Source: Larus michahellis
Taxonomy: Eukaryota > Chordata > Aves > Charadriiformes > Laridae
Assembly (NCBI RefSeq): GCF_964199755.1
Contig: NC_133900.1
Coordinates: 22,979,701-23,043,700, forward strand
Direction of reading: 5' to 3'
Length of the DNA: 64,000 bases
The notes beneath the pieces were generated by a model. It saw only the letters and a list, made by a program, of their open reading frames with translations, searched no databases and was not told the origin of the DNA. The position numbers were made by a program, and so were the translations under genes. This document shows, piece by piece, positions 1-52,200 of this stretch (its first letter is position 1; each line of letters begins with the position of its first letter).

Positions 1-40051
<40,051 letters not shown>

Positions 40052-40138
40052 GCTGACCCGCCAGCTGCCGCCGAGCGGTTCCGGGAGCAGAGGGCGGCCC
40101 CGCCCCATGGGCGGCCGCTTCCGCCGCCCTGCCCAGCC

Positions 40139-40286
40139 ATGGTGAGGCTGTGGCGGGTGCGGGGCTGGGGGGCCCTGGCGGGGCTGAGGCCGCGGCCGGA
40201 CAAGTTCGGGGGGGTGAGCGTGAATCTGGCTGAGCTGCGCCATCCCCTCCGCCTGGAGCGGGCCGCCTTCGGGCGGTGGCTGCGGG
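40139..40286 (+). CDS. NUDT6: NUDT6 coding exon 1 (GC donor)
   Basis: Starts at ATG 40139 and encodes an Arg-rich N-terminus, then [12 protein letters not shown], the counterpart of the mammalian RFGGISVRL segment. Ending at CGGG|GCAAGT in phase 1 gives [14 protein letters not shown] across the junction, which aligns without a gap to vertebrate NUDT6. An alternative GT donor after 40307 keeps the frame but adds seven residues. The start is favoured over the out-of-frame ATG at 40107. Confidence 0.82.
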
Positions 40287-43200
40287 GCAAGTGCCGGGCC
40301 GGGACCGGTGGGGTGGGGTGGGGTGGGGGGTGGCGGCGGTGGTCCTCATGGCGCCTCGGCCCGTGAGAGCACCCCTCTCAGCCGCCGCCGCTGCTGTTGC
40401 GCCGGGCGGTCGGTCGTCGTCCTCCACACACGCACACAGAGCGGGCAGAGGCGGCGGAAGGGAAGGGAAGTCAAGTCCATTTTCCCCCGTGCCTTATGGC
40501 TGATCCCAACGTGAAAGCCGTGGTTTCATGCGTAAACGCCAGATCGCGCGTCGTATGGGGACAAGATGGCGGCGGCTCCGCGCCTCATGGCGGCGCTGAC
40601 ACGTTCCTTACACCATGTCCTCGTGTGAGCTATACTAGGACTAACTTCTCTTCTAATGCCTGTGTCTGAACTTGTGAAAATATTTACTTTATAGCCAGTA
40701 CGTGGGTTTCAAGGTCTCGGTGTTTTCGAGTTAGCCCAGGTGCAGGTATGAGGAGTGAGGCCTGGGCACTTGACCCAGGCTGGCCGACAGGGTTATTTCA
40801 TACTATGAGCGTCACATTCAAAATAAATCAGAAAACTTGCTGAGAGGTTTGCTTTCTCCCTTGACGGATGCCATCCTTTGAACGTCGTGCTCCAGTGCCA
40901 GACCCCTGAGCCCTTCCCTTCCTCCCAAAGCCATAGCACTTGCAGTGTCCGACATTTCCTGGCCACTTCTGGGAGTGCACAGCTTCCTGCTGAGAGAATG
41001 GCCCGAGCGTAATCCTTGTATATTATGTATTGGTACCAATACCAATATTGGTTCTTTATTTTTGTTTATGTTAATTATCTAGTCTTAGTCTAGTAAGTAT
41101 ATTTCAACTGTCAGGTTCCTTTGTTTTTTCCCAGGTGGTAGAGTAATTGTCTGAATAACAATAAATTGTCATGGGTTCCTCAAACTGTAACACCCCGATA
41201 GTAGTTTGACCCTGTGGTAAATGAGGTGAAAATACAGACTTTCACACCTTAACCCAAGCTATTGTGCACAACAAGGCATAAAACCAGAGGGAACACGGGC
41301 GGGGGGGTGTCAGAGCAGTAGCAGCGGCCCTTACCCTCCTCTCCTTCCTCTCTCTTGCAGACGCCGTGGCCCGGTGGCGGGAGGAAGGACGCCTGGCCGT
41401 CTGGCTGCATGTCCCCATCCTACAGAGCGGGTTTGCAGCGGCAGCTGCTTCTCAGGGCTTTGATTTCCACCATGCTGAGCAGGGCTCATCCACCTTGACT
41501 CTGTGGCTGGGAGAAGGGCCCAGCAGGCTACCGGGGTACGCCACCCACCAGCTGGGGGTTGCAGGTTAGTTACAAAAGCAGTTGGACCCACAAAAAAGCC
41601 TTTTGAACAAGCCCTTAGGACCAGGTTCAGTAGGAAATCGACTGTTCCTCTGCACAGCCAATGCATGGAAACCAGCTGTGTGCTGTTTGGGTAACTTCAC
41701 AAAGTGAAGCATGTCATTGTGCCTGTACAAGGTTGTGTGTTGTTAAAAACAGGCCAACAAAGAAGTTTCTCAAAACAATTTCAGTTTGAGAAAATTGTAA
41801 ACAGTTTGGGAGGGAAGAAAATTTGGTCCTGAAGCTTTAAAATTTGCCTCACTAATATTGTTTTTGAAAATAATTTTAAGAACCATGTCTTGGCTTTCAC
41901 CTTGCAGGTGAGAGAGGTAGGATTTCAAGGTTCAAGCAGTTTTTGAAAAGTGAAAAAGTGACTACAGACATCTTAGAAAAAAATCACTGCTCCCTGTTCT
42001 TACTGTAGATGCTTGATAAATGCATCTGCCGAAACTATGCTCAAGTTGAAGTCTTTAAATGGGGCAAACTTGATCCAACAGGGATTGTTCAGGAGCTAGC
42101 ACAACGGTTAGGCTGTTAAAACAGTCCAAAAGCTGCTCTAAGCCATGCCTTGAAGTCCACAACCCCAAACAAGTGTATTTTACAAACAAGTAAACATCTG
42201 TACCTCACACTCTTACCCACCTAGTCCTCCCACAACCACAGTTGGAAAGGAGTTGCTCTAAAAACTGAGGAAATTCCCAAGGAAGTAGATAAGATGGTGT
42301 CCCTTTTCTTTTTTAATATATAGTGCGGTACAGGGAACTGATGATGAGACACCTTAAACTCAGCTTCACCAAATTTGTGTGGTTTTGCCCTCTCTCTCAG
42401 CCATCTTCCACAGATAGGCAATTACCTGTCCCATCACTCAGTAATCTCGTGTAATCTGAAGTAGTACCAGTACCTCTTGCGTACTGGTAAAGGCTATATA
42501 ACACTCAGCAGTTACGGCAGAGGGACAGCAAACCTTTCCCGTTACAAACTTGACTTGTTTGTCCTTGGCTTGCAGGGACGTTAATTCTTCACCAAGTGGT
42601 GTTAAGCCCCATAAATAGCAATTTGAAACAATCTATTTATGAAGGACTCAAAAAAACTGGATTATTCTACATAGCAGCAGGTCAGGTGAAAGTAAGTTTT
42701 GGAAAAAACAAAGCCTTCACTTACGAAAGAGCGCCGCTGCTGTCGGTAGTGGAAGTTTTCAGTTGCAAAGCCGGCAGAGGGCAGCGTAGAAGCTGAAGAC
42801 AGGCTTGGATTTTTTCAATGGACATGTTGGAGCATGTTTTCCTGAGGTATGAAGACCTCACCATTAAAATATGTGGCATTAAACTCAAGTAAGATAATGC
42901 ATTCTCCTAGCAAAAGCACTGTGTTACTCCTTACAGTTATAACTTGCATGCTTGAGGAAATATGACTAACTGAAAGGGGATTTTTCTGAAGTAGGGTTTG
43001 CATAGCTGAAAATGCTATTTAAAAGACAATCATCTAATAGATGTGTTGTGATGGTTATCAGGAAGGACGTAATATAAGAAAAATCATAACTTTGAAAAAA
43101 AAACTCAAAAAAAAACCCTCAAAAATGCACTGTTAAAACAGTACTTTGAGATAAACACTTCGCACTCCGCAAGTAGGAAAAAAACTTTGAGAAAAGAGAA

Positions 43201-46200
43201 AGTTTCATGAATGCAGGTAAATGGATTTCATAATTTATTGCACAGGTTTAAAAATTGCACAACATACAACGTTTGTATTCTTTGCTACCACTTTTCAAAC
43301 CTGTACATTTTATTCATTATTGGGACTTTCTTTAAAAGAGGTGAAGTCTTAAGGCAGGCATTTGTGCAGGTAAACAAACAGATTTCTGTGTGTGAAATAA
43401 TGACAGCAATATTATTTTTTTTCCTCTGTTCCACTCAATCTTAGTGGATCTGGAACAGATTTCAAGAATACACTAAGCAGCGTGGATACCATCTGGCATA
43501 TGGTTATTCCATTATCTCTTTCTGCTTCCGGAGAGTAGTGAAAGGGCTTTGTTCTATTTTTAATTAATTTTATTGTAATACTAAATTATTTCAATACATG
43601 CATTTATATTGTGTGTATGTGCCAAACCCTAGGCATTTTTCTTTCTTGCATAAAAAACTGTGGTTTAGGAAGTTTCTACCGTAAAGAAAAAAGCACATCT
43701 GCTGATGAGAGTCTTCATCTCAAAGCTGTGGCTAATCAGTTAAATACAGGACTTAGTCCCTTGAGCATCCTGCAAATAAAAAGTGCTTTGCCAGCCTGCA
43801 GGAAGCCAGCACAGGGAGCAGACAGCAGGTAGCAAGCCCGCGTTGCCAAGTAGACCAGCAGCTGGTTTTTGTCCTGTCTGGAGTTTCCCACACAGTCAAG
43901 GCTGCGGAGCCTGGGCTGGTGCCTCGGCATCACCCAGCCAGGCGATGACAAAGGTGTGAATAAGCAAGGTCAGGTCATATTTTGCCAGACTAGATCAGGG
44001 TCGCCAAGCAGAGAGAGTAGCAAACGTTACTCATTGGGCTTGGCCATTATTATTTAGAAATAGTGGAATATGTGATGTGTCTTCCAACTCACTGCATCCG
44101 TTTGTAGGCGGCAGGATTTTCCAAATATGTCAGGGCATGGAAGAGCTTCTGTTGTACAAAGTGATTAAGATGTTTTTGAAAAGCATTTCCAAAATTCTCC
44201 ACCTCCTAGGAGGAAGCGGTCTGCCATCCAGAAAGTGACGTTTTTGTAAATATGCCACATAACAATGGCATAGGAAGACAAGTTGAAGAAGGAAAGTAAA
44301 AGGAGAGGAAGAAAAGTAAAAGTCATTCTCTTCTTCCTCACGTGTTGTATGAGCATTTACAACACAGCTGTTATTTTCATTGCTACCTACCTTAATCTAG
44401 TTGCTGAAACAAAGTCACTGGAGCTGAAGAGAGAGCAGGGTCTCCACAGGCTTCTCCTGTTACTTAAGGAAATGTGTAAAATGAGCAGCTGCATAAATGG
44501 CAAACTGCACAGGAACGTGGAGTTAGATAGGTTATGGTGGTCCAAGGAGTCACAGGTGATTTAGAAGCAGTTCCCAAGTTGTTTACAAAGTAATACCTAT
44601 TCCCGTCTGCTGATGTTTACAATGCAAGCAGTCGTGTGTGTGCTCATTACGTGGATGACAAGTGCTTTTCAACTCTGAACATCTTTTCATACATGTTTAC
44701 ATCAGTCATAAATAAAACAGGTAGACTGAAGATATTTTTCCAATTACTCATTGTCTGGAGTTGTCGAAGGGATTATTTTTTTATTATTATTAAATAATTT
44801 TCTTACCTGTTTCCCCAAAGAGAACATTCAAAACAAAGCAGTGTTGTAATAGCAATTACTTGGTTAGGTTACAAGTGTAAACCTTTCCAGAAGGTCATCC
44901 TGGCGCTAGATGATTTAAAGCTCCAGGTACCACATTTGTAGTAAGAGGGACAGTTTTTAGAGCCTGCAGCCAAGCTCTCATCTCACTGATAGGAACCAGG
45001 TGTGGCCCAGCAGAGGGACTTCTGAGTTGCACTTGGGAAAATGAGACCAGACAGCAAATCCCAGTAGTGTTTTTCCTTTCTTCTTGCTTTGGATTTAGGT
45101 ATCACCTAGCAGAGGTTCTGGACATCTCACAGAGAATTTCACTGCCAAAAATTACATTCACAGGCATCGATTGCTGGGGAACAAAGAAGAGACCGTTCTT
45201 TCTGTTTGATTCAAACTGCAGTTCCCTGGCTTCAGCAGTCCTTGGTCTCAGCAAACCATTTGGCTGAAGAATGTGTTTTCTAGAAAATAATCTCTGTAAT
45301 CACAGCAGGCATCAAAGTTGCTCCTGCTTTCCTTATGTTCCCTCTTTTAATCGGTGCAATACTTGAACCTGGGCACTGATAAATATGTGCAGGAGGAATG
45401 AAATCATAAAGTCAGAAGCCATGGGGACGCAGGTATGTGACTACCCTCTTAAAGCACGTCCTTTGACATATCTTGAAAGAAGATTGGTATTTCATCCTTT
45501 AAATGTTCCTCCTACGCATAAGTCTGCCTTACATTATTAAAAAACAGAGGATGTTTTGAGCTGGACACTCATTCCTTAATAATTCCCTTCTGTGGAAGTA
45601 TGTCCCCATAGCATTTTAAATGTGTCTGTCATCACAGATCTGTCCATAGACTCTTCCTCCTGCTGTAAAATGATATAAGCATTTTTTTATTGTTACCTAC
45701 TAGTTTGAAACCCATGCACAACTGATGTGGAAAAGAGCCTGGTAAGATATACCACATTCTGCTCGCCACAGCGCACTTTAAAATCTGAGAAAAATACCTG
45801 TTTAAAGGGAAGACGTTTTGAAAGTATGACCAGTGAGTGTGACGTGATGATTACACATGAAAGCACTTGGGTTTTAAAAACTAGGAAAACTTGTAATTGT
45901 GGGAGAAAGTCATGGGCTGAGTATGAGGACACAAGGAAAAGCTGAACTTTCAGTAAAAAAAAATTTAGCTGGATGTATGAATCAAGTGAAAGTGTCACTT
46001 TCCACTTGGAAGCAATGCTTTTTTGATTAACAAATTGACTCAGATTACTGTGCAGTTCCTATCATGAGTTGTTAGCTGGGTAGTACAGTAGGAGTTTATA
46101 GTCAACCAGTTGAACATTATCAGTATAGTCAGCCCAGTGACTACTAAACTTTGTGTTTAGGCAGGAGTTTTGTCATGAATTTCACTGGAGAAGGGTTCTC

Positions 46201-49200
46201 GCCCATCACGGCTGCTTGGCCAGAGTCACTGGAAAAATTTCTGTTACTTAAGATTAGAGTCATGTCTCTGCTGAAGCAAGCGACTTACTTTGCTAGATTA
46301 TTTGGAAGATGTCTTGATCTTGCATTCTTTAGTTGTGATAATATTAACACAAGCAAACTATTCATTTCTTGTCTGATCTGGAACTTAAATGTGGGAAGTA
46401 TTTATCTTGGTACTGCTAACTTTGACTTTTTATACAGGATACTTAACCTTTTTTTCATACCTCATTGTGTATCAGTTTTCCACCAACAGACCACTTTCTG
46501 TGATTCATCCAGGCAAACCTTGCTAACTGTAAACCGAGTATCATTAGGGGTTTGTCCTGCTTTATCAAAACATGTTAAATTATGGTTGTTAAGATTGAAT
46601 GTAGGTGCCCAACACTTAATCTTTTTCAATATTATCTCTCTACTAGGTGCTGTTCTAGATGAAAGCAGGGGAAGAGTGTTGGTCGTACAAGACAGAAATA
46701 AGGTAAGTTTGTTATAGGATTACAAAATAGGGACGTTAATTTAGATACACCTACTCTATAGTATAAAAACAGAGATGTTCTTCTTTTCATTCCAATCCAA
46801 AATTGTGATAGTTAATTTGTGTGTGTGTTGGAACACATCTATCAGCAGATTGCTGTATTGCATTTCAAGGGGAAAAAAAATAGACTTTGAAAATCAACAG
46901 CTTTGTTAATTATTTGAATCAGTATCCTTTTTGCTTTGAGTTTTCTGTTTCCTCCTGACCCAAGTAGCCCTGAACTTGTGTTTGGATCCGTGCAGACCTC
47001 TGGAAAACCCCCTGTGGCTCAAAGCAGATTTCAGAAGGAGTCTGATTTTATTTGGTTTCAAAAATTCCAGGCACGTCTGTGGCTTTAAATAAGCAGTAAC
47101 ATGGTTGGCCCTGACCTGGAGACCACCTTTGTACAGCAGGTGTAAAAGATCATTAATTTCTCACAAACTGAAGTGCTTGACCTCGCTATGGAGAATGCCA
47201 GACCAGGCAGTGTTAATGCGGTGATGGTGGGTCGTGTGATGTGGCTTGAGGTAACCAAGTGTCCATCACCGTAACGGCTTCCAGCTGCTGTTGGGCCAAC
47301 CTGGGTTTAATATAGCAAGTGCAGAACGCTGACAGGCTCACTAGCAGTTGCCTGTGCTATTCCATTTAAAATATACTTAGCTTTCATTTGCAAATTAAGT
47401 AAGAGTGCCTCTAGTACAGTGAGATTGACTGCAGTTTTAACATGGAAACAATCAAAACTTGGGTACACTAACTGAAGTATACTTGGATGCATCATTTTCA
47501 TTTTCTGTAGTTAAAAACTGTGCCAGAACCTCCCTGGCTACATTTTTCTATCTTTCCTGAAATAGCTACTAAGTGATTTCTTCTCAGGACCCAAAACATC
47601 AGTTCATTAGTAACTACAACACAGTTAATGAAAGGGTGCTTTCATAGGCAGGTTCAATCATACTTGTTGAATTTGTAACACAAGAGTTCAAAGGAAGAGA
47701 AACACCCTTTTCTTGTTTCCTGTACACTATTAGTTTTATATTTTTACTTACCATAAAGTAAAATTTCAAGGACTTTTCTACGGCAGGACCTTCAGGCTTA
47801 CATTCAGTAATTACCAATTAAAGCATAAATCCAGCGTGCAAGCTATAGGCTCCAGAAGTGGTTCCGGTTCTAGCGAGTCTCCAGGAACAGAACAGCACAT
47901 TGTAAACTTTAGAAACGCTACCTTTATTTTTCCTTTTAGGCACACAGAAATTATAAAACCGAATGCTTACCTTTTAGTAAATATCCTTAACAGATCTCAA
48001 AGAGTGAAAACGGAAATTGCACATTCTGCATATTTTGAAGGAAATAGTAGTTTCCTAAGCCCAGGAGGCTTAAGGTTTAACTTCTTAACACTGTGGTTTT
48101 GTTGAAGCTCGCCCACAGCTATTTTAAGTGTGGATATCGCTATCCAGTTTTACAGTGAGATGTCAGATGCTCTATGGAGGTTGTAGGTCCAGTTCCATAC
48201 TCGCCAGACGTTACCTCCTTAGCCTCTGGCCCCAAAACACAAGGGGACCAGCCTGGCACCACTCTTCCCTCTAGCTCATTCCAAAAACCGGGATGGGTAT
48301 ATTCCAGGTCAATGATTTCAGCTCACCTTTCCTGAACAAAGCTGACACCTAGCACAATGAGGGAGGGAGGTGAAAGGGGAAAAAATGATTGTTTCTGACT
48401 CTCCTCTTTACAGCTCTCCTGTAGTGAGTGGATAAAACAAAGTATAAAAACCTGAAGTACATGAATACCCACACGTTTCTTGTGCAGTGAACAAAGGAAA
48501 TACTCAGTGCAAGCAAATGGGCTCAGACAGTGTCTGTTTCCCACTGTCAGTTCCACTACTCCCGTCCCTTCTCCTTCCCCACGAAATGAACAATTTCCCT
48601 GAAATGGTAACTTCTAATACAAATGATGTTCTGAAAGCTTAAAAAAATAAATTTAAGCATCTAGTGGAATTTTAAGAGCTGTTTGGGTATAATCATGAAA
48701 GGACAATTCCATAGCGCACAAAGAACAATTTCCAGGAACTGAAAGCAAATCTGAAAGCCAACAGACAAATGTATGTATTTTCCATCTGCACTATTTTTAA
48801 TCTATTACTTTAAATTCCCATCCAAGCCATTTAAGAGTGCCCAGAAAAAAAAAAAAAAAAAAAAACACACATTTTCCAGGGTAGTTGGTGGGGTTTCAAA
48901 TCACTGGAAAGCACACAACTTCCCTTTCTGTGCTGCCTGTACAAGAAAAGCTACCTCTTTTTTTTCCCCAGAGTGTACCTTTTTACTATGTTAATTTCTA
49001 GTTGAAGGTTAACTTCTTCCAACATAAACTTTTAATAAGGAAAGAAATAAAAAGAATAGTACATAGGTGTAAAGGTAAAGCCTACAAATCTTATGCGTTT
49101 TGCAAGAGGGATAGGAACTGGGACTCCTTTAGCAGTATCAATAACAGCACCAAGTCTGCAATTCACATTCTGTTTTTAAGTACTGAACTTTATTGCAATT

Positions 49201-52200
49201 CAATAAATGCTTCTATATATAAATGACACACAAGGCCTCAGTTTTTGTATTCCATGAAAACAAACAACAAGTTACACTAAATGGTTATTACAGACACACA
49301 AAGTCATCTTAAAGCCAGTGCAGTATAGAACAGTACTACAATCATAATACCTGTTTGTAAGATTAAATATATATACATTTTTTAAAAGCCAAAACCATGG
49401 AAGTGGAATACATTAGTGATTAAATACAAGATTATATAGTCTATAGCAGCTTTTTTTAATATTCAACTACTCTTATCTAGCAGCAATGTTGTCTAATGAC
49501 AGTTAGACAGTTTGTATTTTCAATCAGTAGATGTTTTGTTCCAATATTTCATAGATTGTAGATATCTGATCACCACATTAGCAAGAACAAAGAAGTTCCT
49601 ACTTAAAGCCTTACTGATGTTTGTAAGAGTAATTACAATACTGCATACTGCAACTTGAACAAAAAAAAGTCACGTGTTAATTGTCTCCTTCATATTAGAG
49701 AGTACAAAACAGGCCACCTACTTCATTAATATTTTTTTCCTCCAGTACAGACTCTAAATGCGTGGAAATTTCCAGGAGGTCTGGCTAATCCAGGCGAAGA
49801 CATTGGTAAGTCCTAGGATAGCAGGTCAGACGTCAACAGAATTAGAATTATAAAGACATTAACAGTACTGAAATACATCGTGACCCACATCACTCCTATG
49901 ACTAATCGCTTCTTTGAATTGATGGTGAATAGATGAAGTGACACGATCCCATGACTTTAATGGTAATGGGGTAACACAATGTTCAGGGCAGAGAAGCTTT
50001 GTATTTATAACATTTACCCTTTTCCACAATTTCTCTTAAATGAGTGCTTGAAGCCAGCGTATTTTTTGTAGGCTTGCTGGATATGCTGTAATATGAGCCA
50101 AAAGTGCAGAGGATTAAGGTAATCAGAATGTAACCCAAATAAAACTGAAGTGGCAAGCTCAGTGGTGTACCGAGCAAAAATTTCCAACTCTCCATTTTTA
50201 CATGCAGAACAGAAATAAATACACTTGCTTCCTTCCGCCCTTAGTCTAAACAATCAAATGAACAAGAGCTCTTTGGCACAGGACCAGCATTAAGTGCAGC
50301 GCCCGAGTCGTGGGCACCTACTTTCAACCAGAGGCGTAAGGCACTTCTGTATTAAAAACTAATGCTGATTTGAGGAAACACGTCATCTCTACCCAGCGCA
50401 GGACAGGTGACGGTGAACACTGCTGCGGTGATGTTCAGAGGTGAATGAACAAGGGTGTTTATGAACAGATAGAAAATCGTGCTTTTTTTCCTTGTATTTC
50501 ACCCTTTAAAATTATGATCCACAGACTAGTTAATTCTTAAGTTACACTGCAGTTACCAGGTAGGGTCTTGTTTTCAAAAGTTACATTTGCTCACATTAAT
50601 TTAGCCCCACATCAATATTCAGATATGAATACATACTTCCAGTAACTCAAAAATGCAGAACTCGGAAATGTTGCCTAGAGCAGTGCAGCAGCTCTGCTAC
50701 ACTGGGTGTCGAGCCCAGGTTTCCTGCCTGTTTCATACCTTAGAAATATCTACTATTTTTAGCAGTCTTCCTACAGCAACGTGTGGAGGGCTTGTATTCC
50801 AGTTCATTATTTAAATTCACGGAGAAAGTTTCTGTTTAGTGAGATATGGCTGAGTTGTAGTTTTCATAACTCATGAGTCAATTTTAAGTCTTTTTGTCAA
50901 ACACGGTGAGAGAAATCAAAATTATTTGCTTAACAATGCAAATACATATAGTGAAATGGACTCGTGTTTTCAGAAGAATCCCAGATACCGTGTTTGTTGT
51001 CTAGCCAGGCTCCTTTTCACGTCTAGGAGATACCAGAGGGATTTCTGTACTGAGGGGGAAGGAGGAGCAGCGCTGGCGACAGCTTGCCCAGAGAACACGG
51101 ACTAAGCCAGTGGCCAGCCCTCAAATAAGAGGTGAGATGGTGGCTGGAGCCTGGATGTAGGTGTTGAAAAACACCTGGGAGGAAACAAGTCTCTTGCAGC
51201 TCCCCTCCTGCCACTACTAAACTATATAAGAATAAAAGTTACGATTCTCTCCATCACATCTTAATATTACAAGAAGATATAAATTAGTGAAGCATAAAAT
51301 ATAATAGAGATTAATTTTACTTTTTTCATCCTTACATAAAACCTTGTAAACTCACAGTCGTTCAAGGGACTACATCTCAATTCACAATTGCAAATTGCGA
51401 TTACAATACTTGAAGATCCTATGATTATATGAAGTGCCAAAATATACGGCTGCTTATTTTAATGAGTACAAACTGACTCACGCAAGTAATTTGAATAGTT
51501 TCATAATGCAAATTAAGCAAAGTGCACACATTTTTGTATCTGAATATTTCTGAAACTCAAGCCCTAGTGTTTCTTCTAGTTTAACTGTCATTATATATTT
51601 ATAGATATATACACATATAAATAAAAGGGAAACAGAAAAAGGCACTTACGTAAAAGAGAAGCTCAAAGCTTAAATGAAATCCCTAATTATGTAATTTTTC
51701 TTCCCATAGCCTGCCTCAGTGTTCCTCATGATCTCAGATGTTTACCCTCTTCAACCACTTTTGTGTAATGCAGCCCCTTCCTTGCCTGATGATAAAACCA
51801 CTTGCCACAGGGAGTTTGCTTCACAACCACTGTTTTAAACCAGGGGACTGCAGAGGCCTCTCTGGTCAGCATAAAATGCAGCCTCTCCAAGAGCCACTAA
51901 TGGTGAATGAGTGTCTTCCCCCATGCAGTAGCCTTTTATCTAATTAATACTTTAATAAAGTCACAAACATAAATGTTTGCGGGCAGCATGTATTAATGGG
52001 TCTCCAGTCCCACACAGACCTCAATACACTTGGCGTAAACTTCACACAGCTCGTTCCATTACAAGACGGAAGTTGAGCTGAGGCAGAAGTATGTGCAGAA
52101 TTAGGGCCATCAGCGTACAGTTGTTTGGCCTCTGCCAGATAAATCGTTTTGTTTATATATTGCTAGCCACTGTATGTCCTGAAATTATTTCTAATATTTG

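Larger units (their letters stand above)
40287..41360 (+). other. NUDT6: NUDT6 intron 1
   Basis: A 1.07-kb GC-AG intron. Its first part is CpG-island sequence with a G-quadruplex motif (40310-40330) and a YY1-type AAGATGGCGGC (40563-40573). The rest is unique sequence. Confidence 0.75.
46703..49750 (+). other. NUDT6: NUDT6 intron 3
   Basis: A 3.0-kb intron. It contains a 21-base A-run (48845-48865) and, at 49189-49207, a two-way poly(A) signal that may mark the FGF2 transcript end. Confidence 0.7.

Noticed and set aside
46151-46717. A 188-codon plus-strand open frame
   Set aside because: Only its last 19 or so codons are NUDT6 exon 3. The upstream part is intronic, with no homology I recognise and a good splice acceptor at 46646.
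48845-48865. The A21 run as the tail of a processed pseudogene
   Set aside because: No recognisable coding or RNA-derived body lies directly upstream, and no target-site duplication was seen.
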